This document shows positions 1 through 12,000 of a DNA stretch of 64,000 nt, piece by piece. A program made the position numbers and the translations under genes. Each line of letters begins with the position of its first letter. Position 1 is the stretch's first letter. The notes beneath the pieces were generated by a model. That model was given only the letters and a program-made list of their open reading frames with translations, made no database searches and was not told where the DNA came from. Origin of the DNA: Prinia subflava (lineage: Eukaryota > Chordata > Aves > Passeriformes > Cisticolidae); NCBI RefSeq assembly GCF_021018805.1, contig NC_086258.1:21280692-21344691 (forward strand), given 5' to 3'.

Positions 1-1440
1 GCCATCTCTTCGCCCTCCACGAGCACACAGTGCGTTGTCTGGTTTAATGTTAAGTTGTGTCTAAAGAATAGGCTGAGATTGCTGGGACTGAGATCTTCCC
101 CCCATCACCTTTGCTGGTTCTTCCACGGCCTTGTGATGAGCTGATCACAGCATGACAACCACAAGGGTTGCTCCAAATATTCCTTGTGGCCCCGTCCTCA
201 AATCCATGCTGAACCCTTCCAGATCCCCGTTGCGTTATACACAGTACATGCATAAGAAATATTCATAATTACTTGAATAATGTATGATCTCGAAGACATC
301 ATGGCAACCAAAAGGGTTGCACTGGGAAATCAAGATGCATCCAGTTCCTCCCTGGAAAAGAGAACAGCCTGAGGCATTCCATTGCCCACATCCATCTTCA
401 AACAAGCCAGCAAGCAAATGCTTTCAGTCCTGCTGGAAAATTGTTCTGTTAGTTAAACCTGCAGCAGAAAAGCCTGGATTTCAGGGAGGTGGATCAGCAA
501 GACACAAGGAAAGGACAGCCCACAGAGAGATCTTCCAAAGGCAGTTTGTGCTGGGAAGGAGCAGGATGTGTCCTGCTAGTGGGTCTAGAGGAAGGCCTGG
601 CTCACTGGGAGCTGCAGAGCTGCCAGGAAATGGGTGCAGACCACGTGTAAAGCCCTAGAGAGGTTTTTGGTGCTTCCCCAGGTCATTGTTGCATTTGGCT
701 ACCCAATATTTTAGATTCCACAGGAAATCAACCTCCCCTTGGAAGAGTGGCCAGAACAACTTGTGAGGGGCTCTGGAGTTGAAGCATCAACATCTCTCTC
801 TGCAAGACCTGTTGGGGAACTGAGGATGCTCTGGCAGTGCTCTGGAGCTGCTCCAGGGAGCAGAGTGGTGGGTCCAAACCATGCTGGACCAAGGGCACCA
901 TTTGTACAAAAGAGATACCTTTATATAATTAAGAGTGAGAGAGTTTATTAGTTCTATGGGTGCTTGTTCCTGTATCATCCTCCCTGGGAAAAATCTGCAC
1001 ATTTTTCCCACTCTGAATATGCCTGGCTTCAGCTGCCAGGCCCTGCTCCTGTTGCTTTTCCCAGTATATTGAGGAGCCTTTCAGAACTTGGTGTTTTTCC
1101 ACATTAGGCAGCTCTGTGTTGTGAGCACATTGTCTTTCAAGTGTCTCCTCAATTAGCTAAACAGGTTGAGGTTTTAAATCCTTCACTTCAAAGTGTTCTC
1201 TTCCACCCTCAAATCATTTTTATGGCTCTTTTTTCTCCAGCGTGTGTGGATGGCCTCAGACTGTCATCCCCAGGGGCTGGAATCACCTCCCTGCCCTGGG
1301 CCTCTCCTCTCTTGGAACATCTCAGAGCAGTCTTGGCTTCCTTGCTGCTGACTCACGTTGAGTTACGGGGCTGCTCTGGCCCCTAAATCCAGGCCAGCTT
1401 TGGTCAGGGCTGCCTCAGCTGCAGAGCCCTGCCAGACCTT
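1..1440. other. Gene-free flank, no recognised feature
   Basis: No open frame here resembles a known protein, and I recognise no repeat or RNA gene. If the minus-strand gene in the window is SHISA6, this is DNA downstream of it. The open frames present are under 130 codons and overlap one another on both strands, as expected by chance in GC-moderate DNA. Confidence 0.5.
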
Positions 1441-1444
1441 GTGC

Positions 1445-1812
1445 TGGAGCTTGCACAAACGGGATGGGACTGCTGGGAGACATTCCTTGAGCTTTATTGC
1501 AGCCTCAGCCTCATCACAGGGTTTTAAACAATTGAAAGATGGCAACAGCTCACTTCTGCCAGCAGCAGCCAAAGATCTCTTTGTTACAGGGCATTTTAAA
1601 ACTTTCTAGCCAATGGCATATTGCTAAAGCTCACAGACAATTGTTCTACCCAGTCACTGACAGCACACCCACACCTGCTTCAAACAGTGCTTGCTTGTGT
1701 GCTTTCTATTAACAATACAAAATACTCCATTATTAAGTTTAAAACCTTCTACTACCTTGCTAAGCATATTCTTCTGCAGTCTTAAAGTCTATCTAGGCCT
1801 ACCTCGGGTATC
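1445..1812 (-). mobile_element. Solo LTR of an endogenous retrovirus, degraded
   Basis: Read on the minus strand, this segment matches the plus-strand LTR at 7414-7900 by eye over most of its length. Shared blocks, in order, are a 5' GTAGGCCTAGA block, a GCCATTGG box, a TTTTAAAA TATA-like stretch, a GGCTGCTGCTG block, and a GCAATAAA polyadenylation signal (minus strand of 1493-1498) followed by CTCAAGGAA and CCCAGCAGTCC. That is the U3-R-U5 order of a retroviral LTR. No internal retroviral genes flank it, so it is a solo LTR. The class (ERVK-like) is an inference; boundaries are approximate. Confidence 0.65.
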
Positions 1813-1884
1813 ACTGTGCCCTCCCCACCCAAACATTTTACATGGGGGGATGAACCTCCTTTCAAAAGGAGCCTCTCAGTGTGT

Positions 1885-2290
1885 TGGGCTTGTGCAAGAG
1901 GGACAGACCACCGAGAGATGTTTAAGCCACGATTTATTGCCTCGGCCTCATGAAGGAGTGAGAACATCTGCACCACGTAAGTTAGAGCTCAGGTGTCCAT
2001 GGTCAGTGGTTGCCAGTGGTCACAAAATCACAGCTTACAAGGTCTTTTAGAGGTTAATTAGCCAAGGAACTCCTGCCACAAAGAGTGTTTCTACTCTCAC
2101 ACCAATAGTTGATTAATTTGTATCACACGTCTTGCTGCAATGCGGATTTTGTTAACCAATCATACAATGACACAAAAAACTACTTGCTACGCCTTAAAAA
2201 TTTTTACTATTTCTGTAACTACTTCTATATCCAAACTTGAAAACCTTAAAACTTTCCACTAGAGAGCTTAATGTGTTTCTGTCTAAACTA
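1885..2290 (-). mobile_element. Second LTR-like element, different family
   Basis: On the minus strand this has a TATA-like and CAAT-rich AT-rich part at about 2050-2260. It is followed by a GGCAATAAA polyadenylation signal (complement of 1933-1938) and a short GC-richer end, as in an LTR. It does not align by eye with the neighbour at 1445-1812 beyond this general plan. It could be a diverged LTR of another family or chance structure. Confidence 0.4.
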
Positions 2291-5235
2291 CAAATACGTT
2301 CTTGCTCATGGACTCCGGATCTGGAAGCCTTTTCCAAGGTCTCAGGTCAAACCCTGTATTCATTTCAATATTTGGGCCTCCATGCACAGGGTTTTGAGAA
2401 TTTTCTGTGCCTGGAATTCCCATATCAGAGCAGTTGGGCTCTGGAGTGTTCCTGGAAATTTGATTCATGGCTTGGGACAAATGACCCAAAATTAAAACCT
2501 GGCTTCATCCACTTCATCTGGGGACAACTTCAGCTGTGCCAAGTGTGCCTGGGCTTGGGAAGGTGTCAGCACCAGCCTGAGCTTCCAGGGGTGATATGAG
2601 CATTCCCACATCATCACCACTGCCTGAGCATCCCCTGCCAAAACCCTTCATCAGCTGGGTTAGGGCTGCTCTGCTCCAAACAGCCCCTCTGTGAGGGCAA
2701 TGAGACCCAACAAACGGGCCCAGACCTGTGGCTGGTGGGAGGATGGAGCCACCGTGTCCTGGAGAGCAGGGCAGGCTGTTCAGGTTTGGGGACACATCTG
2801 GATGTGGGGGCACATCTGGATGTTTTGGCCATGTCGTGTTTTTTTAATTACAAAGCAAGGAGGTGGCTGCCAGCTGAGACAATGAGAAATTGCCCTGTTT
2901 TACATGGAGAGCCTTTGGATTCCAGCACAGAAAAACCTTTGAATTCCAATGCACCAGAGCCCAGACAGTGAGTAATAGGCTCTTCAACAGGTGCTAACTT
3001 GAATTTACCTTGGGAAAAATACGTGCAGTGGAAGGCAATTAATCAGATAATCCAACATTTGACTAAATCCGTTTCTTGAACTCTTTGATCTCCTCAATTA
3101 GCTGCTACCAGGCTGCCTCGGAAAAACATCTTCAAAATAACAGGGGTGGGTGAAAACCATGAATGAGCAGCCCCAGTGCTCAGAGCTGGGCCAGGACGGG
3201 GGGCAGCAGGTCAGACACAGCCTGGCCTGGCTGGGGGGGATGGAGACATTGCTGCTGCTGGAGGCTCTTTCTCTTCACCCACAGCAGGGATGTGCTGCTT
3301 TCCTGCCATCAGGCTTGGGCACAGAGGTGGCACCGAGCTGGCTGTGCTCTGGAGGGCAGCCCAGCCTGCAGGGACAGGGGGAGCTGATGGGGATGACCTG
3401 CAGGGTCAGCCCCAGGGGGTGCAGGAGATTAACCCAAAATCCAAACCAGATTGCCTGGTGGTAAAGCCTGTATTTAAAGGCAGCTCTGCATGTCCCCAGG
3501 CCAACCTCCCTCAGGCACGGGGCACGGCAGGGAGACCACCCCATGGCCATCCCCCATTCCCAGGCAGTCCTCATTTACCCACTCCATCCTCTGCTGCAAG
3601 AGCCTGTGCTAAGAGCAGCTCTTCAGCCCCATGGAGGGGATGTTTCTGTGCAAACACAGCCTCTAAGAAAGCCTGGGTAAATGCTTCTTTATTTCGCTCA
3701 CAGCAGGCAGCGCAATTTGTCTCTAATGAGCACTAACACGCTCTCTGCTATCACTGGGAGCAATTACTCTGGACTCACTGGTGGCACACAGAGCTCGGAT
3801 ATCCAGCTAACAGCCCATGCCAAGCCCTGCCTCAGTGGCAGCTCCTGCTGCACGCTGTGACCAGGTCACCCTGCAGGAGGAGTCAGCGGCTCAGTGTGGC
3901 ACAGAGCCGGGCACAGGGACGTTGTCTCTCCTCAGCTAGAGCAGGTTCCACCTTCCCACAGCACCAGGGACTGGTCTGGCTGCTCCAGCTCCAGCTGTGT
4001 ACAGGCACAGGCTGCCAGACAGAGGAGAGACCAGCTGGGACCCTGCACTGGCCATTGGTCCCTGCACAGTGGCTTCCACAGATGGACAGTGGCTTTTGGG
4101 GTGTGGCAGGAGGCATCAGTGGCCCTGCAGGCTGAGGGACAGGCAGTCTGCCCTCCTCAGCTAAGAATTCCTCCTCTAAGATTCTCCTCCTCCTCCTTCA
4201 TGTGTTTCTCAGCCCATGTAAAGAAAGAGTTTCTGTAATCCCCCATGTCCTGGGGTGACTTTGTGATGCTTGTATCCCCAGTTGTCTGTTCTGTTTGTGC
4301 TGGATGTTGAGTTCTGTACCTTTCAGACTAGTTCTGAGAGTGAAGGGGATGGAAGAAGTGTGGGGTTTGTTTGCAGGAACTGCTCTCACTCCTCCACATC
4401 CTGCTCCTGGACTGTGCTGTCTGGGCAGACAGCAAGAGAGAGCTCTTCTTTGCTTTTTAGTTCGTTTTTAGCTAGCTGAGACAGAGAATTTCCCTGGGCT
4501 GTTTCCTCTTCTTTTTCTTGGCACTGTTTAAACATCTGTCCCTAAACCAGGACACTGCAGCTCTGTAGAGGAGCAGAACTGGCAAACACGAGCTGGGGAC
4601 TCATCTTCAGCAAGGGATGTTGAGACCCCTTCCTGCTCTAAAGGCAAAATTTCCTGTCAATTCTCCTTGTGCCTGAGGCTGAGGTAGGACCTGGATATGA
4701 AAGCAAGGTCCTGCTGCCCGTGGTCAGGTGTGTCTCTTCCCCTGCAGTCCATGCCCTGTGACAGTGCAGGTGGGGAACATCTGTGCTGTCCCAGGGCCCG
4801 GAGGCACAGACCTGCCTCTGGGTGAGAGCTGTGCCTGCTCCAGCTCCCACGGGCAGAGCTGAGCAGAGTCCCAGGGCTTGAACAGCTTCACAGCCTCTGT
4901 GGCCTTGCCAAAATCCCAGCTTTGGGACAGATCCCTGCAGAACGCTGCCTGGAGGTTCCTGGGGAGCTGCTAATGAATATGTGAGGAGAGTTCTGCAAAT
5001 CCAGGACAGCATCCTCTCATTAACCCCACAGGCACAGCCACAGGGTGAGTGTGGGGTGAGCTCAGCAGGGCTTTCAGCCATTCAAACAATCAGGAAAGTG
5101 CTCAGAATGCAGCTCGAGGTGCATTTCAGAGCTGCTTCTGTTGGGATCTTCAGATGGTCTAAAGATCAGTTCCACTCGAGTAAAAACAGTATTGATTGGT
5201 CCAAAACCTGCTTAAAATATAAAAAGAAAGGCTTG
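2291..5235. other. Gene-free stretch, mostly unique sequence
   Basis: No gene, RNA or clear mobile element is recognised. The part at 3030-3140 is AT-rich and repeat-free, with several homeodomain-like AATTA/TAAT cores, so it could be a conserved non-coding element, but only alignment would show that. The overlapping plus-strand frames around 3150-3740 have no family resemblance and look like chance frames in GC-rich DNA. Confidence 0.4.
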
Positions 5236-5416
5236 TAAAAAAAAAAAAAAAAGAAAAAAACCCCAAAAAACCCCCCAAAACCAAAACCAACCAAACAAAA
5301 AAACCCCAACTCCCCCCAAAAAACCAAAAAACAAAACAAACAAACAAACAAAAACAACCCAAAAAACCAAACCAAACAAAACAAAAAACAAAAAAAAACC
5401 CCAAAAAAACCCCAAT
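5236..5416. repeat. A/C-rich low-complexity tract
   Basis: The tract begins with a run of A and continues as a mixture of A runs and CC/CCC blocks with almost no G or T. On the minus strand it is G/T-rich and gives spurious Phe/Gly/Trp-rich frames. It resembles a decayed poly(A) or A-rich simple repeat. I see no attached retroposed gene. Confidence 0.85.
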
Positions 5417-7000
5417 TGTTTGAGTTCTCTCCCAGTCTGCTGTCCTACCCCATCTCACCAATATGGGATATAAATCCTCACACATCCTTTTCCACAGACC
5501 AGGGAAGGCACTGACAATTCATCTGTTTTCATTAGGCCACTGCTTGTACTGGTCCTTCTGCCTCCCTCTGCACTCCCCAAAGAGCACAGCTCAAACTTTG
5601 TGAGACCTTCATCTCTTGAAGTTCTTGGTTGTGCTGTATAGAGGAATGAATATAGGAATGAAGTTGCCTCCAGCCCTGACCTGAGCACAGCACAACAGGT
5701 TAACACCAGCCCTGCTGCCTGAGGTTTTTCCTGCGAGAGAATTGCAGTCAGGGAGCCAAAGAATCCTAAATTAATCTTAATATTTATACTGGGTTTCAAA
5801 GGAGGTGGAGCAGAGCAGCCCCATATCAAAGGTGGCTGCTTGAACAAGAAGGTTCCTTGCGGAGGATCCCAGAATTGAGTGCACAGTAATTGGAACAGAG
5901 TGATGGCTCCTGGACAGGAGTGCCTGGGTGAGGAGTGTGGGGTTTTGTCACTAATTAGGTGCTGGTTTATAGCAGTGATATCCCAGGATTTAAAGCTCCC
6001 TCAGCTTCTTTCTGTGCTGATTTGCCTGCATTGGGCTGGGGTGGTGTCAGGGCAGGGCTGGGGCAAGTTGGGATCCTGGAATTCTGGAATGCAGAGACGT
6101 TTCCCCAGCTTCACCCAGTGACAGTTTTCAGGAAAGATTCTGCATCAAACTGAAAAACTGGGAGCTGATGTGAGAAAAATAGGGGAGGATTGGAAGCTGA
6201 AGCTGGGATTGCACTTAAGGAGTGTTTATTAAAAAGAATGAAACTGATTTCCTGTGATTGTATGTATTTCCAAAACATTTAGGGAACCCCAACCCGGGAG
6301 CAGTGGTGCAGTCAGAGGATCCACCCATGACTGCACCTCACGTTTGTTGTGGCCCCATCTCCTTCACTGCACAACCAGACTTCCCCCAGGGCAGCCCTGG
6401 GTCCTGAGGGGCTTCTGCTGCCTCTAGAGCCCCACCCCAAATTCAGGAGCAGTTTTGGGCATGGAAAAGGGAAGAGCTGCTGGCTGCTGTTGGACAGGGT
6501 GCTGGGCAGGGTGCTGCCCGGGGGTTCAGCTGGGTCTCCATGCCCTGGATGTTCACACACAGAGGATGGTGTGGATCCAGCCCCATTCTCTGCTGAAGGT
6601 GATTTCCAGCAGTACTCCTAATTTAGAGCTGCAGCTGAGCCTTTTCCTGTGAGCCCAAAGGTGCTATGTGATGGTAAATCTAAAAATCCATTCCTTTCAT
6701 AAACCCAGCCCTCAGAAAGCACCAACACATTTCCCCTGCCTCTCCAAGGCTCAGTTCTTTGTACAGTGAGGAGAACACGGGCCCTTCATCTGGGTGTCTG
6801 GAGATAAACCTGCCTTTGCACAGCCCCGTCCCTGCCCGTGATGGACGGCACAGAAAAGGCCTCTGGAAGTGACTCATCCCTGACATGTGGACAGTGGCAC
6901 AGGCAGCCCCCCGGGGACCAGCCTGGGAATCTGTCTCCCATCTGCTGGGAATACCGGGCTGGTCAGAGGGACAGCAACAATGGGTGGGGGAGAGAGAGAG
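5417..7000. other. Gene-free stretch, no recognised feature
   Basis: I see no gene or mobile element. The sequence is unique-looking with short chance frames on both strands. A short GA dinucleotide run near 6990-7000 leads into the decamer array that follows. Confidence 0.4.
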
Positions 7001-7339
7001 ACAGAGTGACACGGAGTGACACGCAGTGACATGCAGTGACACACAGGGATACTCAGTGACATGCAGTGACACACAGTGACACAGTGACACGCAGTGACAC
7101 ACAGTGACACACAGTGACATGCAGTGACATGCAGTGACACACAGTGACACGCAGGGACACACAGGGACACACAGGGACATGCAGTGACACACAGTGACAC
7201 AGAGTGACACACAATGACACATTGGCATGCAGTGACACAGTGACATGCAGTGACATACAGGGACACACAGTGATAGGCAGGGACACAGAGTGACACAGAG
7301 TGACACACAGGGACACACAGAGTGACCCACAGTGACTCA
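7001..7339. repeat. Decamer satellite, unit ACACAGTGAC
   Basis: About 33 copies of a 10-bp unit with consensus ACACAGTGAC. Variants include ACGCAGTGAC, ATGCAGTGAC and ACACAGGGAC, and there are occasional phase slips (for example near 7081 and 7230). Because 10 is not a multiple of 3, all frames of the minus strand stay open for long stretches and read as Cys/Val/Ser/Leu/His-rich peptides of up to about 216 codons. These are repeat artefacts, not genes. The array ends about 75 bp before the LTR at 7414. Confidence 0.95.
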
Positions 7340-7413
7340 GGGCCTGGCCGTGGATCTGGACTGGAGGGAAGGGGTGAGGGAAACAGGAAACGTAGAAAAC
7401 TCTCATAGCAGTG

Positions 7414-7900
7414 TGGATGTAGGCCTAGAGTTAAAAAGGATGAGGACATGGGAGAGTGAGACTGTGGTTTTGTGCTGTGTAGAGCTAGGCTGTAGCAAGT
7501 AAAATAATATGTTAAGCAAGATAATAGAAAAGATTAATAATGAGGCTCTGTGCCTTGTTTATAGAAGAGTACTAAAAGTTCCTGAGTAACAGGAAATATG
7601 AAACAAGCACCTGTTGTTAGATATAATATAGTGTTAGATATAGCACATATAGCACATATTGTTAGATATAAGTTATATGTGTAGTTTTAATCATTGGTAT
7701 ATGGAGATCCCTGTAAGCTCTTGACAATTTGCCATTGGTTAGAAAACTTTTAAAAGGCCTTGTAACACAGATAGTTTTGGCTGCTGCTGTCAGCAAGACA
7801 TGAGCTGTTGCCACCTTTCGTGTCTCACCCTGTATTGAGGCTGATGTTGCAATAAAATCTCAAGGAACATCTCCCAGCAGTCCTGTCCTGTTATTTGGAA
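7414..7900 (+). mobile_element. Solo LTR of an endogenous retrovirus
   Basis: An AT-rich U3 (about 7414-7740) is followed by a GCCATTGG box and a TTTTAAAA TATA-like element near 7750. Next comes a GGCTGCTGCTG block, then GCAATAAAA with the polyadenylation signal at 7851-7856 and CTCAAGGAA/CCCAGCAGTCC in U5. The whole order is repeated in reverse orientation at 1445-1812, which supports a real repeat family. No gag, pol or env remnant is adjacent, so it is a solo LTR left by recombination. Similarity of plan to avian ERVK-type LTRs is an inference. Confidence 0.75.
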
Positions 7901-8214
7901 ACCAGATCCAATGAAGGGGACTCAGGGTTCTCCTTCCCAGGGCTGCAGACACAGGAGGAGCATCAGCCCAGGGACCTCCACCCAGAGAAGATAAGCCCCA
8001 CATTTGAGATAAAGAGGGTCCCCAGCAGCATTGCTGGGTTCCAGGATGTGCCTCTGCCCACAGACACAGCAGTGCACCCACAGGGGCGCAGGAACAGCTC
8101 GGGCACCAGGGTCACCAGGGATTGTACCCAACAGAGGTGCTGGTGGCAGAGGCTGGGCACGAGCCCAGAGGTGCCCAGGTGGGCAAGAGGACAAGGCCAC
8201 CTGGGCTGTCCCAG

Positions 8215-8640
8215 CTCTGGGGTGGCAGCAGGGCCAGGGCAGTGCCTGTCCCCTGTGCTGGCACTGCTGGGGCACCTCCAGTGCTGGGGCAGCTCTGGGA
8301 CACTCAGGACAGGAAGGACATTGAGGGGCTGGTGCGTATCCAGGGAAGGGAATGGAGCTGGGGAAGGGGCTGGAGCTGCTGAGGGAGCTTGGAAAGGGGC
8401 TCAGCCTGGAGAAAAGGAGGCTCAGGGGAAAATTCTGGCTCTGCACAACTCCTGACAGGAGGGGACAGCTGGAGGGGTCAGGCTCTGCTCCCAGGGAACA
8501 GGACAGGAGGAGAGGGAACGGCCTCAGGCTGCATTAGGTTTAGGTTGGATATTAGGAAGAAGTTCCTCATGGAATGAATGGTCAGCTCCTGAGCTTTGTT
8601 TTGATTGCTACAGGCACTGCCACATAACCCTGCAGAGTCC
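8215..8640 (+). mobile_element. CR1 LINE 3' fragment
   Basis: This contains the hallmark order of an avian CR1 3' end: a 'gaggggctgg' segment, 'ggctcagcctggagaaaagg', 'aggctcagggg', 'ctctgcacaactcctgacag', 'agagggaacggcctcagg' and 'ttggatattaggaagaa'. The copy is 5'-truncated, as usual for CR1, and breaks down before the usual 3' terminus. No intact reverse transcriptase frame is present. Confidence 0.9.
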
Positions 8641-9489
8641 CTCAGCAGATGCAGCTCCTAAGGAGCTCTGAGGCAGCAGCAGGACCCTAAATCATATGAA
8701 ATGCCCTGAGTCAGCCATGAGCTGATTTCTGACCTGCTGCAGTCTTGTACCAAGCAAGGAAAGGCATCAAGGTGGGCAGAGAAGAGTTCCTGGCCATGTT
8801 TGGGTGACAGGGACACACACTGCAGGTCACCTGTGAGGTTTGTCCCCTGTCCCTGAGCCCCTGTCCCCCAGCAACCCCGAGGTCACTGCGGAGCTGAAGC
8901 TCTTCTGGCAGCGGCCGAGCTGTGTCGGCAGCCCTGAAGTTCAAATTTAAATAAAGAAAAAAGTGCTTCCTGAAGCTGGAGGCAGAACAGAAGAGCTGCT
9001 ACCTGGCATCTGGACAAGAAAAGAGGATGGGGAATGCTTCGTATTCCCCCAGTGTGCTCCTGACTCACTCTGTGCCTGGCGTGAGTCACTTCCCAAGGTC
9101 TCTCCTTCCAACGTCCTCTCTGCTCTGCAGGGAATGGAAGTGCTCCTGAAAGCTCTTCCAAGCCCCATTCATTATTAAATGCCTTTAAGTGTGTGACTGC
9201 CGGGGGACAAACACCTTGTGGGCACAGAGATCTCCTCCGTGGGCAGAAAACACTCCCAGGTTTGAAGGCAGCTTCAGGCCACAGGATGGGCCTGTAGGTT
9301 CTGACTGGGAAAACAGCTGAGAGAAAGGTGGATTCCTGCTCAGAGGATTCCTGTGGCAATAAGGCAGTGCTGGCAGCCAGCCTGCATTTATTGAATGGGA
9401 CACATCCCCCATTCTGCGTCTCCTTGACAGTTTTTTCCATGGCAGTGGATCTGGCCCCAGCTTTCAGCAGCTGCTCCTTCTGAGCCTGG
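8641..9489. other. Gene-free stretch, no recognised feature
   Basis: Unique-looking sequence. The minus-strand frame of 185 codons across 8883-9440 has no recognisable domain and overlaps other frames on both strands, so I treat it as chance. Confidence 0.4.
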
Positions 9490-10255
9490 ATTAAAGAGCT
9501 GTTTAATACCCTACCCTTTTCACCCCCTAAAAGTGCTTATATGCAGTGACCATGTCACCTCAGCATCTCACTTTGAATTAAAATGCTGAGCTTTGTAAAA
9601 CCTCTCTGAAAAGCATTTTCCCCACTCTGTTTTGAGCTGGAATGCTTTCCCACTTGGACATCCATGTCCACCCCAGCAGCCCTACTCTGGTTCCTGCAGG
9701 GCTGAGAGAATTGGTGGCATCCTCCTCCTCAAATGACCCAGCCCACCCCTGACTCAGAATTTCCCTCTTTTGTTGCCCTTTGCATCCCAAACTCTTTGTG
9801 CCTCCTGAAACTTTCAGCAGTGACCATTTCATTCTTATTTCTGGATCACCAAGCTCAGTGCTGTAAAGTGTGTGTGGCCTTGCCCTGAGTTCTGCCAAAC
9901 ACCACTTGGGGTGGCTCTTCGGAGGGTGAAAGCTCTCTCTGAGCTCCTCCAGGTCCTCTCTGCTGCAGCCCTTTGACACCTCAAGGATGGGTAGGGATAA
10001 AATTCTCCCTCTGATTATCCAGCAACACAGGATCCAGTGCTCTGCAAAAGGTGAAGCCCATTGCACCTCCCCACCATCCTGCCAGCCCCAGCTGTAAGAA
10101 CTTTAGAGAATTGTCTGGAGTTTGTTTGACAAGATCTGCTTTTTTTAAACCCACGCTGGCAGGTGTTAATTATCCTGTAGTCCTTAATTTCCTCATCATT
10201 TCCCAGCATCTTTCCAAGGCATTTGGGAGCAGAGCTAATCCTTAGGTTTGGGAAA
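9490..10255 (-). mobile_element. Ancient L3/CR1-like LINE fragments
   Basis: Two parts resemble the complement of old amniote L3/CR1-type LINEs. At about 9530-9630 there is the 'gaccatgtcacctca' block followed by 'gtaaaacctctctgaaaagca'-like sequence. At about 10115-10210 there is 'tttgacaagatctgc' followed by 'aaacccacgctggcagg' and 'taattatcctg'. The order fits one minus-strand insertion with a decayed middle. Identification is from memory of the family consensus and is not exact. Confidence 0.5.
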
Positions 10256-11605
10256 CATTCCCATCTGTTTTGCTGGGGCCCAGGAAGAGTGGGGGAGCTG
10301 CTGGGAAGATGTGACTGATGGAGTGGCCACTCTCCCTTCAACAGCACCTTTGGGGCCTCCCAGCAGTTTTCCTGGTTTCTGTCTGTCAAGGAATGGGCAC
10401 AATCCTGTCTTTTTTCATGTGTGAGCATTCCAAACCTTCCTAGGAGGAGGAATTGCTGCTTTGCTAATGGAATGGCTCTGTGCCTGCACTGGTGTGATGA
10501 GGTGACCCCAGGCCCCTGCCACAGGAGTGACCTGTGACTGAGGAAAATGGACAAAAATCCATTTCTGTTGTTCCTCAGATGGCTCCACGCCCATTCCATC
10601 ATTCCCATACTTCCACATAAACGTCCATCAGCTGGTCCTGTTCCCTGCTGCCTGTGGGCCCCAGAGAGGTCCCTGCTGGGTCACAGGGACCTGCCCAGCC
10701 TGTCCCTCTGGTCAGGCCTGTGCCCCATTCCCCAGGGATGGTGGGATCTCCCCAGACAGCAGGGACCACAGCATGAACCAGGCTGGAAAAGACCTTCGAG
10801 GTCATCAAACCCAGCCTCTGACCAAACACCTCCTGATCAGCTCAGCTAAACCACGGCTCTGGCTCAGCCTGGGGAGATCCCACCACCCCATCCAGGGTTC
10901 TGGTGGTGCCAGAACTCCACTGGGGCTGGCCAGGGGCTCCTCCTGTCCTGGGACAGCCACCAAAATATCCCTCTGGTCACACTGGGGATGTCTTACCCTC
11001 ATCAGGGGAGGTGCCAGGCAGCCCAGGCCACCAGAACCACTTTGGGCCACCATCAGAGAAGGTCACCAGCGAGGCCAGCGAAGGTGGCTTGAGTGAAGGC
11101 TGCTCAGCCAACAGTGACTCTGCACCTGAGTGCTTAACACAGGGGTTGGGAACAGTGGGATTTGCTGTCTTTTGAGGTAAGAATTAGCCCCAGCTTCATC
11201 TCTGTCACCACTTGCTCTCAACACCACAGATCCTGCCGTTCTCCTCAATAACTTTTATGGGAAGTGGAGAAATTAGCTAATTCCCCGTTGCTCCATCCTC
11301 ACTTATTAGTGCTACACAGGATTGGGTAATTATGAATAGAACTGCCAGGCAAAACGAAACTTCTCCCTTAAAAATGCATTTTAATTAACTCTGCTGGGTT
11401 CATGTGCTGCTTAGGAAGTGCTGATTGTGCCTTACTGACTGAGCTCTGCTCACAGGGGACCAAAGCTTGGCCAAAGGGCTACAAAAGGGCCTTCTCTTCC
11501 CTCTGGACCCACCCTGGACAAGGATGGTGGGGTGTGGCTCCTCAAAGCTTTTTTGATCTGCTAAAGTTTGATCTACTAAGGCTGAGCAGCAAAGTAACAG
11601 AAAGA
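10256..11605. other. Gene-free stretch with one CR1 scrap
   Basis: Apart from the short CR1 piece at 10768-10880 I recognise no gene or repeat. The AT-rich, repeat-free block at about 11260-11395 carries TAAT/ATTA cores and an ATTTTAATTAA stretch. It looks like a candidate conserved non-coding element, unproven. Confidence 0.4.
10768..10880 (-). mobile_element. CR1 LINE 3' end, short fragment
   Basis: The stretch starting 'aggctggaaaagacctt' then 'cgaggtcatcaaacccagcc' is the complement of the CR1 3' terminal region. It is followed by 'agctaaaccacggc', which resembles the next CR1 block. It is heavily truncated. Confidence 0.7.
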
Positions 11606-12000
11606 TACAGAATCATTGAATTACAGAGTGGGTTGGGTTAGGGGGGACATTAAAGCCCACCCAGTGCCACCCCTGCCATGGCAGGGACACCTTCCACTGT
11701 CCCAGGCTGCTCCAGCCCCAATGTCCAGCCTGGCCTTGGGCACTGCCAGGGATCCAGGGGCAGCCACAGCTGCTCTGGGCACCCTGTGCCAGGGCCTGCC
11801 CACCCTCACAGGGAGGAGTTTCCTCCCAATATCCCATCCAAACCCACTCTCTCTGTGTGAAGCCATTCCCTGTGTCCTCTCACTCCATCCCTTGTCTCTC
11901 CCCACCTTTCCTGTTGGCTCCATTCAGGCACTGAAAGGCCCCAGTCAGGTCACCCTGAAGCCTTTTTTTTCTCCAGTGGGCAATCCCAATGTGCCAAAGA
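11606..12000 (-). mobile_element. CR1 LINE 3' fragment
   Basis: Reading left to right on the plus strand this is the complement of a CR1 3' end: 'cagaatcattgaattacag', 'gggttgggtta', 'cccacccagtgccacccctg', 'ccaggctgctcc', 'ctggccttgggcactgccag', 'cctgtgccagggcctgccc', 'aatatcccatc', then 'ccattccctgtgtcctctc' and 'aggcactgaaaggcccc'. The same order recurs at 44888-45790, 24600-24745 and 29848-29995. The nested frames on both strands are element-derived and not genes. Confidence 0.9.

Noticed and set aside
6680..7449. Cys/Val/Ser/Leu/His-rich minus-strand frames up to 216 codons, resembling a cysteine-rich or metallothionein-like protein
   Set aside because: Frames are repeat translations of a 10-bp satellite and occur in all three phases.
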